From CAZUMW01 sp964621615 (lineage in GTDB: Bacteria; Desulfobacterota; WTBG01; CAIYCZ01; CAIRTM01), in contig CAZUMW010000071.1 of assembly GCA_964621615.1 (NCBI GenBank), positions 1 through 14,882 on the forward strand: 14,882 nucleotides of DNA. Reading direction: 5' to 3'. This document shows, one piece after another, positions 6,566 to 12,962 of this stretch. A program made the translations under genes and the position numbers. Positions within the stretch are counted from its first letter, which is position 1; each line of letters begins with the position of its first letter. Under the pieces are notes generated by a model that worked only from the letters and a program-made list of their open reading frames with translations, was not told where the DNA came from and made no database searches.

Positions 6566-7081
6566 TCAGGCGCTACAATGACGAGGCCGTCCGGTTTGCC
6601 GTGAGCAGAATGCTATTTTTGCAACCATTTTCGAGGGAGCGGCCCCTGCAGAGGCCGTCAGCCCGATTTCTTTTTGTATTGCATCTTTTATGTGACGAGC
6701 GATTTGTGCAGCATCGCCGAAAAGGCGGGTTGAGCCGGTGACATCAAGAAACGCCTCATCGATAGAAACTTTTTCAACCAGCGGCGTGAACCGGAAAAAA
6801 ACGGAGAACACGGCATCGGACACCTCTTTGTACCGGTTCGGGCGAACCGGCATGAATATGGCGTGAGGGCACCGTTTTTTGGCTGTCGCTATCGGCTGAG
6901 AGGAATAAATGCCGTATTTTCTTGCTTCATACGATGCCGAGGATACCACCCCTCTGCCGGTCATGCCGCCGACAATCACCGGTTTCCCCCGAAAGGCGGG
7001 GTTGTCAAGAATCTCCACGGCCGGATAGAAGGCATCCATGTCAATGTGGACAATAGATCGCGGGGCTTGGGGCAGCGTCAT
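6566..7081 (-). CDS. DinB N-terminal fragment (palm and fingers)
   Basis: This 171-residue fragment carries the catalytic half of Pol IV. It has HIDMDAFYPAVE with metal-binding D14 and KVSIDEAFLDVT with D108/E109. Residues 158-171 (FCSRQTGRPRHCSA) are frameshift nonsense. Residue 20 is proline where the family usually has alanine in DAFYASVE, a small oddity close to the active site. The ATG at 7081 gives the standard family N-terminus but has no evident ribosome site. A truncated palm without thumb and little finger should not polymerise. Confidence 0.7.
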   Translation of the reverse strand: MTLPQAPRSIVHIDMDAFYPAVEILDNPAFRGKPVIVGGMTGRGVVSSASYEARKYGIYSSQPIATAKKRCPHAIFMPVRPNRYKEVSDAVFSVFFRFTPLVEKVSIDEAFLDVTGSTRLFGDAAQIARHIKDAIQKEIGLTASAGAAPSKMVAKIAFCSRQTGRPRHCSA

Positions 7082-7153
7082 GGCAGCTTTATGGGATAGT
7101 TGTTTTTTTTCGCCGGGAAAGCGGTCCGGCCCGCTGGCAGCCTGTTTATCTCA

Positions 7154-7182
7154 ACCATAGCGCAGCGCCGGCGATTGTTCAA
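7154..7182 (-). promoter_or_regulatory. candidate sigma-70 promoter of dinB
   Basis: On the minus strand TTGAAC (7182-7177), 17 nt, then TATGGT (7159-7154), each a 4/6 match. The start site would fall near 7147, about 65 nt before the dinB ATG. The leader contains a GC-rich hairpin near 7110-7135. Confidence 0.35.
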
Positions 7183-7303
7183 GCCGGAGCCCGTATTTTC
7201 AGTGTTGCATAAAGGTGTACAAATGTTATATATTAACGATTATAATATCTATATCGATTCCGATTTCGGCCTCAAGAATTCCGTCAGCGTTCAACCCGCT
7301 TTT

Positions 7304-7333
7304 TTGTCATGAGGAGGCCGCAGTCGGTATAAT
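7304..7333 (+). promoter_or_regulatory. sigma-70 promoter of umuD
   Basis: TTGTCA (7304-7309), 18 nt, then a perfect TATAAT (7328-7333) predicts a start near 7340 and a leader of about 70 nt to the umuD ATG. The next bases form a palindrome suited to a repressor. Confidence 0.6.
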
Positions 7334-7341
7334 GATGCTTT

Positions 7342-7361
7342 TTGCAGTCTGCAACAGTCTG
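7342..7361 (+). promoter_or_regulatory. candidate operator (possible SOS box) at the umuD start site
   Basis: TTGCAGTCTGCAA (7342-7354) is a perfect 6+1+6 palindrome just downstream of the -10 box. It overlaps two direct copies of CAGTCTG (7345-7351 and 7355-7361) spaced 10 nt start to start, one DNA turn. umuDC genes are normally repressed by LexA, so this is the best operator candidate. It does not match the LexA boxes I know from Proteobacteria, Firmicutes or Fibrobacter, so assignment to LexA is inference. Confidence 0.4.
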
Positions 7362-7410
7362 GCTGTGCCGACAGGGTTTTTTTTCGAGATAGCAAAAAGG
7401 GGGTGTGTGT

Positions 7411-7842
7411 ATGATGCGTGGTTCCGGAAGCATCCAATGTCCTGAGATCGGTCTGAATATCCGGCTGCCGCTGTATACGGCCGGAGTCTCTGCCGGCTTT
7501 CCCTCCCCGGCTGAGGACTATATAGACAGGCACCTGGACCTCAATGAATATCTTATCAAACATCCGGCAGCTACATTTTTTGTGCGGGTGGACGGAGACT
7601 CCATGGTGGATGCGGGTATATACCACGGGGATATTCTCATTGTCGACCGGAGCATCGAGCCCGAAGACGGGCGCGTTGTTATTGCCGTTGTGAACGGGGA
7701 GATGACGGTCAAGCGGCTCTGCCGCCGCGGCGGTGCGCTGTATCTGATTCCGGAAAGCGCTCAGTACAGTCCTCTTGAAATAGCCGAGGGCATGGATTTT
7801 CAGGTCTGGGGTGTTGTCTCACATGTGATTCACAAAGTGTGA
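7411..7842 (+). CDS. umuD: UmuD, LexA-like self-cleaving translesion polymerase subunit
   Basis: UmuD is cleaved with RecA help to UmuD', which joins UmuC to form DNA polymerase V during SOS mutagenesis. The 143-residue product has the cleavage site as A28-G29 in SAGFPSP, the LexA-type Ala-Gly rather than E. coli UmuD's Cys-Gly. Then come YIDRHLDLNEYLI, the catalytic serine S64 in DGDSMVDAG and the lysine K101 in MTVKRL. The Ser-Lys interval of 37 equals that of E. coli UmuD (60 and 97). There is no DNA-binding domain, which separates it from LexA. ATG 7411 is chosen because AGGGGG (7398-7403) lies 7 nt upstream; GTG 7405 and ATG 7414 are alternatives. It is the first gene before umuC, and is preceded by its own promoter and palindrome. 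Confidence 0.93.
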   Translation: MMRGSGSIQCPEIGLNIRLPLYTAGVSAGFPSPAEDYIDRHLDLNEYLIKHPAATFFVRVDGDSMVDAGIYHGDILIVDRSIEPEDGRVVIAVVNGEMTVKRLCRRGGALYLIPESAQYSPLEIAEGMDFQVWGVVSHVIHKV

Positions 7843-8001
7843 TCTGCTTGTGCTCGATACCGTGGCCGGGCGCCCGTTGCCAAAGCAGCAAAACGGGATA
7901 CCGCTCCGCGCCGGTCAGGGCGGGTCATGGACCTCACAAAAAGACACCGCTCCGTCAAAGCGGCCCGGGCTGAACATTGTTGCTAATGATGGCGATATCC
8001 A
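7843..8001 (+). other. 159-nt spacer between umuD and umuC
   Basis: umuD and umuC are usually overlapping or nearly so; here 159 nt separate them. The spacer contains two copies of ACCGCTCCG, near 7901 and 7955. It also holds a 19-codon open frame, ATG 7927 to TAA 7984-7986, whose stop sits 15 nt before the umuC start and which is in the same frame. I see no terminator, no clear promoter and no strong ribosome site before umuC. Confidence 0.45.
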
Positions 8002-9276
8002 ATGGAAACCATTGCGCTTGTTGACTGTAATAATTTTTACGTTTCCTGCGAGCGGGTATTTGCCCCTTTCCTTGAGGGAAAACCGGTTGTTGTTTTGTCC
8101 AATAACGATGGATGTGTTATTGCCCGGTCAGATGAGGCAAAAGCTTTCGGCATCGAAATGGGCGTTCCGTTTTTTAAATGCAGGGAAACCGCTGGCCGAA
8201 ATCATGTGCATGTGTATTCGTCAAATTACGCTCTGTATGGCGACATGTCGCGGAGGGTTATGGAGGTTCTGGCACCGTGGGCGCCGAAAATGGAAGTATA
8301 CTCTATTGATGAGGCGTTTCTTGTGCTGGCGGAACCCGTGTCCGCCCGCTGTGTCGAGTGGGGCGGCCGGGTTCGGGAAGCCGTAAAGCGCCATACCGGC
8401 ATCCCGGTGTCCATCGGCATTGCCCCGACCAAGACGCTGGCAAAAATAGCGGGCAGGGCAGCCAAAAAAGATCGCAGGCACAATGGGGTGTTCGCAATGG
8501 ACGGCAGCGCAGGGGATGATGCTGTTCTGGATGCAGTTGCCGCACAGGATATCTGGGGAATAGGCCCCCGGTATGCACAGCGCCTTACCGCCCGGGGCAT
8601 ACACACCGCCCGGCAGCTTAAGTACGCTGATATACCCTGTGTGCGGCGCTGTCTTACCGTAACCGGGGCACGGGCGGTTATGGAGCTGAGGGGCATATCC
8701 TGCATACCGGCCGGGGACAGCCCTCAGCCGAAAAAAGCGATTCACCGCTCCCGCTCCTTTGGCCGGCCGGTTGAGCATCTGAGCGAGCTGAGCGAAGCGC
8801 TTTCATTTTATATCGCATGTGCGGCTGAGCATCTTCGCCATCAGCGTGGGGCTGCCTCGGTACTTCAGGTGTACATAGCCACCAGCCGGTTCGAAAAAGA
8901 GCCGCAGCACGCTCCTTTGATGACCTGCCGCCTGCCGGCGCCCACCGCATACACACCGGCGCTTATCCGGTATGGCCGGGCGGCTCTTGAGTCGGCCTAC
9001 CGGCCGGGCCGCCGGTATCAGAAGGCAGGCGTGCTGCTTACCGGGATTGTGTACGGTACATATGCTCAGCAGAGCCTTTTTACCGCCGACCCCCGGGACC
9101 GGGCACGCTGCAGGCGGCTGATGAATGCGGTAGACCGGCTGAATGCCGGATGGGGGCGGGGGACGGTGCGATTCGGCTCTGAGGGAATAGAGCAGCCCTG
9201 GCAGATGCGGCGCCGGCATACATCCCCTCATTTCACAACCCGCTGGAGTGATATTCCGGTGGTTACGGCACGGTAG
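8002..9276 (+). CDS. umuC: UmuC, catalytic subunit of DNA polymerase V (Y family)
   Basis: This is a translesion DNA polymerase acting with UmuD'. The 424-residue product is full length (E. coli UmuC is 422). It shows the palm motif VDCNNFYVSCERVF with D8, YSIDEAF with D103/E104, and GIAPTKTLAKIA (139-150). The thumb helix-hairpin-helix is WGIGPRYAQRL (185-195). The little-finger region holds a sliding-clamp motif, QQSLF (356-360). The C-terminal UmuC-specific tail is GIEQPWQMRRRHTSPHFTTRW (DUF4113 type). ATG 8002 gives the exact family N-terminus. Two in-frame stops (TAA 7984, TGA 7987) exclude a longer start, and no clear ribosome site is visible. It is co-directional with umuD across an unusually long spacer and convergent with the PilZ gene. 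Confidence 0.95.
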   Translation: METIALVDCNNFYVSCERVFAPFLEGKPVVVLSNNDGCVIARSDEAKAFGIEMGVPFFKCRETAGRNHVHVYSSNYALYGDMSRRVMEVLAPWAPKMEVYSIDEAFLVLAEPVSARCVEWGGRVREAVKRHTGIPVSIGIAPTKTLAKIAGRAAKKDRRHNGVFAMDGSAGDDAVLDAVAAQDIWGIGPRYAQRLTARGIHTARQLKYADIPCVRRCLTVTGARAVMELRGISCIPAGDSPQPKKAIHRSRSFGRPVEHLSELSEALSFYIACAAEHLRHQRGAASVLQVYIATSRFEKEPQHAPLMTCRLPAPTAYTPALIRYGRAALESAYRPGRRYQKAGVLLTGIVYGTYAQQSLFTADPRDRARCRRLMNAVDRLNAGWGRGTVRFGSEGIEQPWQMRRRHTSPHFTTRWSDIPVVTAR

Positions 9277-9350
9277 GAAATGTTTGAGCGCGGATCACGG
9301 TCAGAAAAAGCAGGAGAGGTATGCCGCAGCAGAAAAGCAGCAGGGGCAGC

Positions 9351-9683
9351 TCAGATCGTATGCGCGTGAGAGATAAGCTGTTCGCGCACATTTTCATCAA
9401 TAGCGGCAAACTCGCCTCCTGCCAGATACTCGAATTCAGGATCGTCGTACATCTGCTTGCTCCACCGGACTGTCACGGTGAAAGACGCCGGCTTCGGTAA
9501 TGCCGGGCAGGCAATGCCAACCGTAACAGTGCTGCCGAAGGGAATTTTTTCTTTTGACTTCAGACGCAGCCCGCCATGGCTCAATTCGACAATAATGCAC
9601 TGTGTGTCGGGCTCGCTGCCTTCGCAGGTGTATGATCCCGGCAGGGTTACCGCATAGCGCTGTGACCTTCTCTTTTCCTCCAT
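9351..9683 (-). CDS. PilZ-domain protein, probable c-di-GMP receptor
   Basis: This 110-residue protein is essentially one PilZ domain. The N-terminal arginine motif RRSQR (5-9) fits RxxxR. The second motif is ELSHGG (33-38), with Glu where the family prefers Asp or Asn in (D/N)xSxxG. A beta-barrel-like remainder follows (TVTVGIACPAL, SFTVTVRW, EYLAGGEFAAID). Stand-alone PilZ proteins bind c-di-GMP and modulate motility, secretion or polysaccharide synthesis by protein contact. The Glu substitution may weaken binding; this is inference. The ATG at 9683 lies close behind a sigma-70-like promoter (9692-9720), giving a short leader with poor ribosome site. It is divergent from the aspartate kinase gene and convergent with umuC, 74 nt apart, with no clear terminator between. 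Confidence 0.82.
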   Translation of the reverse strand: MEEKRRSQRYAVTLPGSYTCEGSEPDTQCIIVELSHGGLRLKSKEKIPFGSTVTVGIACPALPKPASFTVTVRWSKQMYDDPEFEYLAGGEFAAIDENVREQLISHAHTI

Positions 9684-9691
9684 ACTCTAAT

Positions 9692-9720
9692 GGTATACAT
9701 GTCATGAGATTATATGTCAA
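9692..9720 (-). promoter_or_regulatory. probable sigma-70 promoter of the PilZ gene
   Basis: On the minus strand a perfect TTGACA (9720-9715), 17 nt, then TATACC (9697-9692), a 4/6 -10 box. The spacer contains CATGACATG, one arm of the inverted repeat shared with the opposing aspartate kinase promoter. The transcript would start only a few bases before the ATG. A TATAAT directly after the -35 box is an alternative -10 box without a good -35 box. Confidence 0.5.
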
Positions 9721-9784
9721 AAAAATATTGCTCTCCTGACAACGGGGAAAGTTTATATTGTATTTGACAGGCACATGACATGTA
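9696..9784. repeat. 11-bp inverted repeat shared by two divergent promoters
   Basis: TACATGTCATG (9696-9706) and CATGACATGTA (9774-9784) are perfect inverted copies 67 nt apart, each sitting in the spacer of one of the two divergent promoters. A third related sequence, TGTCATGTC (9807-9815), lies in the aspartate kinase leader. The arrangement is typical of paired operators for one regulator acting on both genes. Confidence 0.55.
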
Positions 9785-9792
9785 CCTATAAT
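9764..9792 (+). promoter_or_regulatory. consensus sigma-70 promoter of the aspartate kinase-queC operon
   Basis: TTGACA (9764-9769), 17 nt, TATAAT (9787-9792): both hexamers and the spacer are perfect. The start would be near 9799, giving a 50-nt leader ending in AAGGAG. Such a strong promoter usually needs a repressor; the repeat arm in its spacer is a candidate site. Confidence 0.8.
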
Positions 9793-9848
9793 TTTACAGC
9801 TGATTTGTCATGTCGGCATTCGCATTATAATTACAGGGAAGGAGCGCT

Positions 9849-11222
9849 ATGGATTATATTGTGCAAAAATTCGGAGGAACGAGCCTGGGCAAGCCTGAGC
9901 GGATGCTCGCCGTCGCTGAAATTGTCAGGGAAAGCGTCAAGACGCATCGTATAATCTGTGCGCTTTCAGCGATGAGCAGCTATGTGAAGTCTGAGGGAAC
10001 GACCAGCAAGCTTATCGAAGCGGCAGACGCCGCGGTGCAGCAGGGGACGTTTTACAAAATCATAGATTATCTGGAGGAATATCACCTGTCAACCGCATCA
10101 GCGCTGATGCAGGGGGAATTCTGCGAGCAGGTGTGTGAGGAGGTAAGCGCTGAGCTTAAGTCGCTGAAATCCTTCCTCGAAGCTATCAGCATTATCGGGG
10201 AGCTTTCGCCGAGATCCAATGATGTGATTATCGGCACCGGGGAAAAATTGTCCGCCTGCATCTTTGCCGGGCTGCTCAACAGCATGGGTGTCGATGCTGA
10301 ATATGTAAACCTGTCAAGCCTGATTGATAAGCATTTCGAAGAGCCCGATAATGCCTTTTATGAATATGTGCGGTCACGGCTTCTTGATGTCATTCAGGGC
10401 TGCGGTCATAAAACACCTGTGCTGACAGGCTATTTCGGCTTTGTGCCCAACGGCATCATACAGAGCATAGGACGGGGCTATACCGACCTGACGGCAGCGC
10501 TCGCCGCCGCGGCAATGGGCGCAAAAGAGCTGCAGATATGGAAGGAAGTGGACGGCGTGTACTCAGTCGACCCCCGGAAGGTGCAGGATGCGCAGGTTCT
10601 TCCCACAATTACGCCGGAAGAGGCTGCAGAGCTTACCTATTACGGTTCAGAAGTCATTCACCCCTTCACCATGGAGCAGGTCATCAAGGCGGATATCCCC
10701 ATTCGCATAAAAAACACTTTGAACCCCGGGCTTCCCGGGACTATTATCGACCCGTATGCCAGCAGCACGACCCCCGCAAAGCCGGCTACCGCTGTAACGG
10801 TTAAACGAAGCGTCAGTATCCTTAACATCAATTCAAACCGAATGCTTATGGCATACGGCTTTATGGCAAAAGTTTTTAATATACTTGCCAAATACGGCAT
10901 TATCATCGATCTTATTGCAACCTCGGAAGTCAATATATCGATGACGGTCGACAGCGCCGACAATCTTGAGCAGGCTATGGCGGAGCTTGAAAAGCTGGGA
11001 ACCGTTTCCCTGCGTGAAAACATGGCGATTTTGAGCCTTGTGGGACGGGGGCAGAAACACAGTGTCGGACTGGCGGGCAAGATGTTTTCCGTGCTCGGCA
11101 GCGAGAGGGTCAATATTGAGATGATTTCACAGGGCGCATCAGAGATCAACATATCATGCGTTATAGAGGATGACTATGCTGATAAGGCGCTCAACATTAT
11201 CCATGAAGCGCTGGTAAAATAA
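9849..11222 (+). CDS. lysC: aspartate kinase (monofunctional)
   Basis: This enzyme phosphorylates L-aspartate, the first step toward lysine, threonine, methionine and diaminopimelate. The 457-residue product has the amino-acid-kinase fold, starting QKFGGTS (6-12). The GEKLSA segment is at 131-136 and the substrate/nucleotide loop GRGYTDLTA at 208-216; most bacterial enzymes have GRGGSDTTA there. Then come VDGVYSVDPRKV (234-245) and HPFTMEQ. Two C-terminal ACT domains (about 320-395 and 396-457) carry SEVNISMTVDS and SEINISCVIEDD, expected to bind an inhibitory amino acid. The length and domain layout match monofunctional AKs; no homoserine dehydrogenase is fused. AAGGAG lies 4 nt before ATG 9849. 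queC follows after 18 nt. The symbol is generic, since isozyme class cannot be assigned. Confidence 0.93.
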   Translation: MDYIVQKFGGTSLGKPERMLAVAEIVRESVKTHRIICALSAMSSYVKSEGTTSKLIEAADAAVQQGTFYKIIDYLEEYHLSTASALMQGEFCEQVCEEVSAELKSLKSFLEAISIIGELSPRSNDVIIGTGEKLSACIFAGLLNSMGVDAEYVNLSSLIDKHFEEPDNAFYEYVRSRLLDVIQGCGHKTPVLTGYFGFVPNGIIQSIGRGYTDLTAALAAAAMGAKELQIWKEVDGVYSVDPRKVQDAQVLPTITPEEAAELTYYGSEVIHPFTMEQVIKADIPIRIKNTLNPGLPGTIIDPYASSTTPAKPATAVTVKRSVSILNINSNRMLMAYGFMAKVFNILAKYGIIIDLIATSEVNISMTVDSADNLEQAMAELEKLGTVSLRENMAILSLVGRGQKHSVGLAGKMFSVLGSERVNIEMISQGASEINISCVIEDDYADKALNIIHEALVK

Positions 11223-11240
11223 GGGGGCGCAGGAACGGGC

Positions 11241-11945
11241 GTGTCATCAGGTTATGCGGAAAAGAAAGCCGTTGTGCTGTGCAGCGGGGGCATCGATTCT
11301 GCTACCGCCATGGCGATTGCGCGGCGCGAGGGGTTCCAGCTGTATGTGCTGAGCTTTACATACGGCCAGCGCCACGCTATAGAGCTGGAGGCTGCAAAGC
11401 GTGTCGTGTCCTGTTTTCCCGTAAAAAAACATTTGATCTGCCCTGTCGATCTTTCGGGCATCGGGGGGTCAGCGTTAACCGATGATATCCCGGTGCCGAA
11501 AGCCGGAAATGAATCAGGGCAGGCAACCGGTTCGATACCCGCTACCTATGTGCCGGCGCGCAACACAATATTTTTGTCGTATTCGCTTGCCTGGGCGGAA
11601 GTTATCGGAGCCGATGATATTTTTATCGGCGTTAATGCAATTGATTATTCCGGCTATCCCGATTGCCGTCCCGAGTATATCGAGGCGTTTGAAAAAACAG
11701 CCAATCTTGCTCTCAAGGCCACCGTAGAAGGGGCACGAACAATCCGTATCCGCGCCCCGCTTATTCGCATGACCAAAGCCGAGATAATACAGACCGGCAC
11801 GGATCTGGGCGTCGATTACAGCATGACGCTCAGCTGTTACGACCCGTCGCCCGAGGGGCTGGCGTGCGGCCTGTGCGACAGCTGCCGGTTAAGGAAAAAG
11901 GGATTCGCAGAGGCGGGGATCGAAGATCCCACAGGATATGTGTGA
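11241..11945 (+). CDS. queC: 7-cyano-7-deazaguanine synthase QueC
   Basis: QueC converts 7-carboxy-7-deazaguanine, ammonia and ATP to preQ0, the precursor of queuosine in tRNA wobble positions. The 234-residue product has the ATP-pyrophosphatase loop SGGIDS (15-20) and YGQRHAIEL (41-49). PATYVPARNTIFL (100-112) and NAIDYSGYPDCRPEY (132-146) are family signatures. The zinc site is C199, C209, C212 and C215. It starts with GTG at 11241, with AGGAA about 8 nt upstream. The 18-nt gap after aspartate kinase suggests co-transcription, though the pathways are unrelated. No preQ1 riboswitch is visible. It converges with ispH over 20 nt; I see no terminator hairpin there. Confidence 0.95.
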   Translation: MSSGYAEKKAVVLCSGGIDSATAMAIARREGFQLYVLSFTYGQRHAIELEAAKRVVSCFPVKKHLICPVDLSGIGGSALTDDIPVPKAGNESGQATGSIPATYVPARNTIFLSYSLAWAEVIGADDIFIGVNAIDYSGYPDCRPEYIEAFEKTANLALKATVEGARTIRIRAPLIRMTKAEIIQTGTDLGVDYSMTLSCYDPSPEGLACGLCDSCRLRKKGFAEAGIEDPTGYV

Positions 11946-11965
11946 GCTGCGCCGATCGATGCAGG

Positions 11966-12814
11966 CTACATATTTTCAATATAGTCAACCACTCCGTCAA
12001 TGGACTTATCAGGGGTGGATGCCCCGGCGGTGATGCCGACCTTTGTCGCGCCGGAAAACCATTCGGGCCTGATGTCGCTTTTTGATTGTATCCAGTAGGT
12101 GCTGCTGTTCAGCGAGCGCGAAATTTCGTAGAGCCGTTTTGTGTTTGCGCTTTGCTTTGATCCAACAACAAGCATAACATCATTTTCAAGCGGCATGGTG
12201 CGGATTTCGTGCTGTCTTTTTTTTGTGGCATTGCAGATGGTATCGTGCACCTGCAAAGTTTCTATATGTTTTTCGAGGCGTGCGACAATTGCGTCAACGT
12301 TTTCCTGAGATTGTGTTGACTGCACAACGACAGCCGCCTGCCCGACGGCATTCAGCTCTTTCGGGTCGATATCATCGGGTCGCTCGATAACGATCGACGG
12401 TGCTGATGACTGACCGGTTATCCCCCGCACTTCGTCGTGATCCCTGTCGCCTATCACAATCAGTGTATATCCTTTCTCAGCCTTTTTGGTAACGATATCA
12501 TGAATTTCTTTCACCATGGGGCAGGTTGCATCAACGATGTGATATCCCATTGCGGCGGCGGTTTCATAAATATGCCTGGGGGCGCCGTGGGCACGGATGA
12601 GAAGTATTTTGTCTTTGCCTGATGTGAGCTCTTGTATTTTTTTAATTCCTGCCTGCTCGATCTGCTTAACGACTTCTTCGTTATGCACAATATCTCCGAG
12701 CATTTCGACCCGGCTGCTGGAGCCTGCCGTTTCAAGCGCCAGCTTTACCGCCCGCTTGACCCCGAAGCAGAATCCGGCAGACTGTGCAACTCTAACCTGC
12801 ATTTCTGTATTCAT
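11966..12814 (-). CDS. ispH: 4-hydroxy-3-methylbut-2-enyl diphosphate reductase IspH
   Basis: IspH is the last MEP-pathway enzyme, an iron-sulfur protein reducing HMBPP to IPP and DMAPP. The 282-residue product carries the three cluster cysteines: C16 (AGFCFGVKRA), C98 (DATCPMV) and C194 (HDTICNATKKRQ). The substrate histidines are H44 (DIVHNEEV) and H76 (IRAHGAPR). DHDEVRG holds H126 and E128 in place of the common GHPEVEG. The closing GITAGASTP motif is present. All catalytic residues I can check are there. ATG 12814 is taken as start; a second ATG at 12802 (residue 5) is possible, and neither has a strong ribosome site. It diverges from cobO over 148 nt. Confidence 0.95.
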   Translation of the reverse strand: MNTEMQVRVAQSAGFCFGVKRAVKLALETAGSSSRVEMLGDIVHNEEVVKQIEQAGIKKIQELTSGKDKILLIRAHGAPRHIYETAAAMGYHIVDATCPMVKEIHDIVTKKAEKGYTLIVIGDRDHDEVRGITGQSSAPSIVIERPDDIDPKELNAVGQAAVVVQSTQSQENVDAIVARLEKHIETLQVHDTICNATKKRQHEIRTMPLENDVMLVVGSKQSANTKRLYEISRSLNSSTYWIQSKSDIRPEWFSGATKVGITAGASTPDKSIDGVVDYIENM

Positions 12815-12880
12815 TCAGTATAACCTGGTGTGGGGGAATGAATGTACCTGTTAAGAATCGCTCAGTTCAGGTATAAATGT

Positions 12881-12908
12881 TTGTGTTAACCGGTATTATT
12901 GTTATAAT
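12881..12908 (+). promoter_or_regulatory. probable sigma-70 promoter of cobO
   Basis: TTGTGT (12881-12886), 16 nt, then a perfect TATAAT (12903-12908); the start would be near 12915, with a leader of about 48 nt. The inverted repeat GTATTAT-TGTT-ATAATAC (12893-12910) overlaps the -10 box and extends to CCG...CGG on both sides with one bulge, making it a candidate operator. I see no cobalamin riboswitch. Confidence 0.5.
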
Positions 12909-12962
12909 ACGGAACACGAAAGAAGGTAAAAAGTCAAGGATATAATATCAGGGAGACGGTGC

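Larger units (their letters stand above)
5902..7081 (-). pseudogene. dinB: dinB, DNA polymerase IV, interrupted by a one-base frameshift
   Basis: The locus encodes a Y-family translesion polymerase split into two frames. Up to residue 157 (KMVAKIA) the N-terminal frame matches the family. It then runs into an unrelated tail and stops at 6566. Removing one base from the AA at 6609-6610 joins it to the downstream frame as KIA-SAHGKPDGLVIVAPE, which is the expected family continuation. The repaired product is about 392 residues with palm, fingers, thumb and little-finger parts all present. The extra base is not in a long homopolymer, though a run of five lies close by. Either this is a recent inactivating mutation or a sequence error. 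It diverges from umuD. Confidence 0.85.

Noticed and set aside
7100..7400. small open frames in the dinB-umuD gap
   Set aside because: Frames such as 7100-7312 overlap promoter elements and lack ribosome sites or recognisable content. The gap is better read as regulatory.
8221..8778. 185-codon minus-strand open frame opposite umuC
   Set aside because: It is antisense to conserved umuC motifs. Its cysteine/proline-rich, low-conservation composition is typical of reverse-frame readings.
9277..9350. terminator between umuC and the PilZ gene
   Set aside because: Only short CTGC-rich repeats are present. No stable stem followed by T occurs on either strand.
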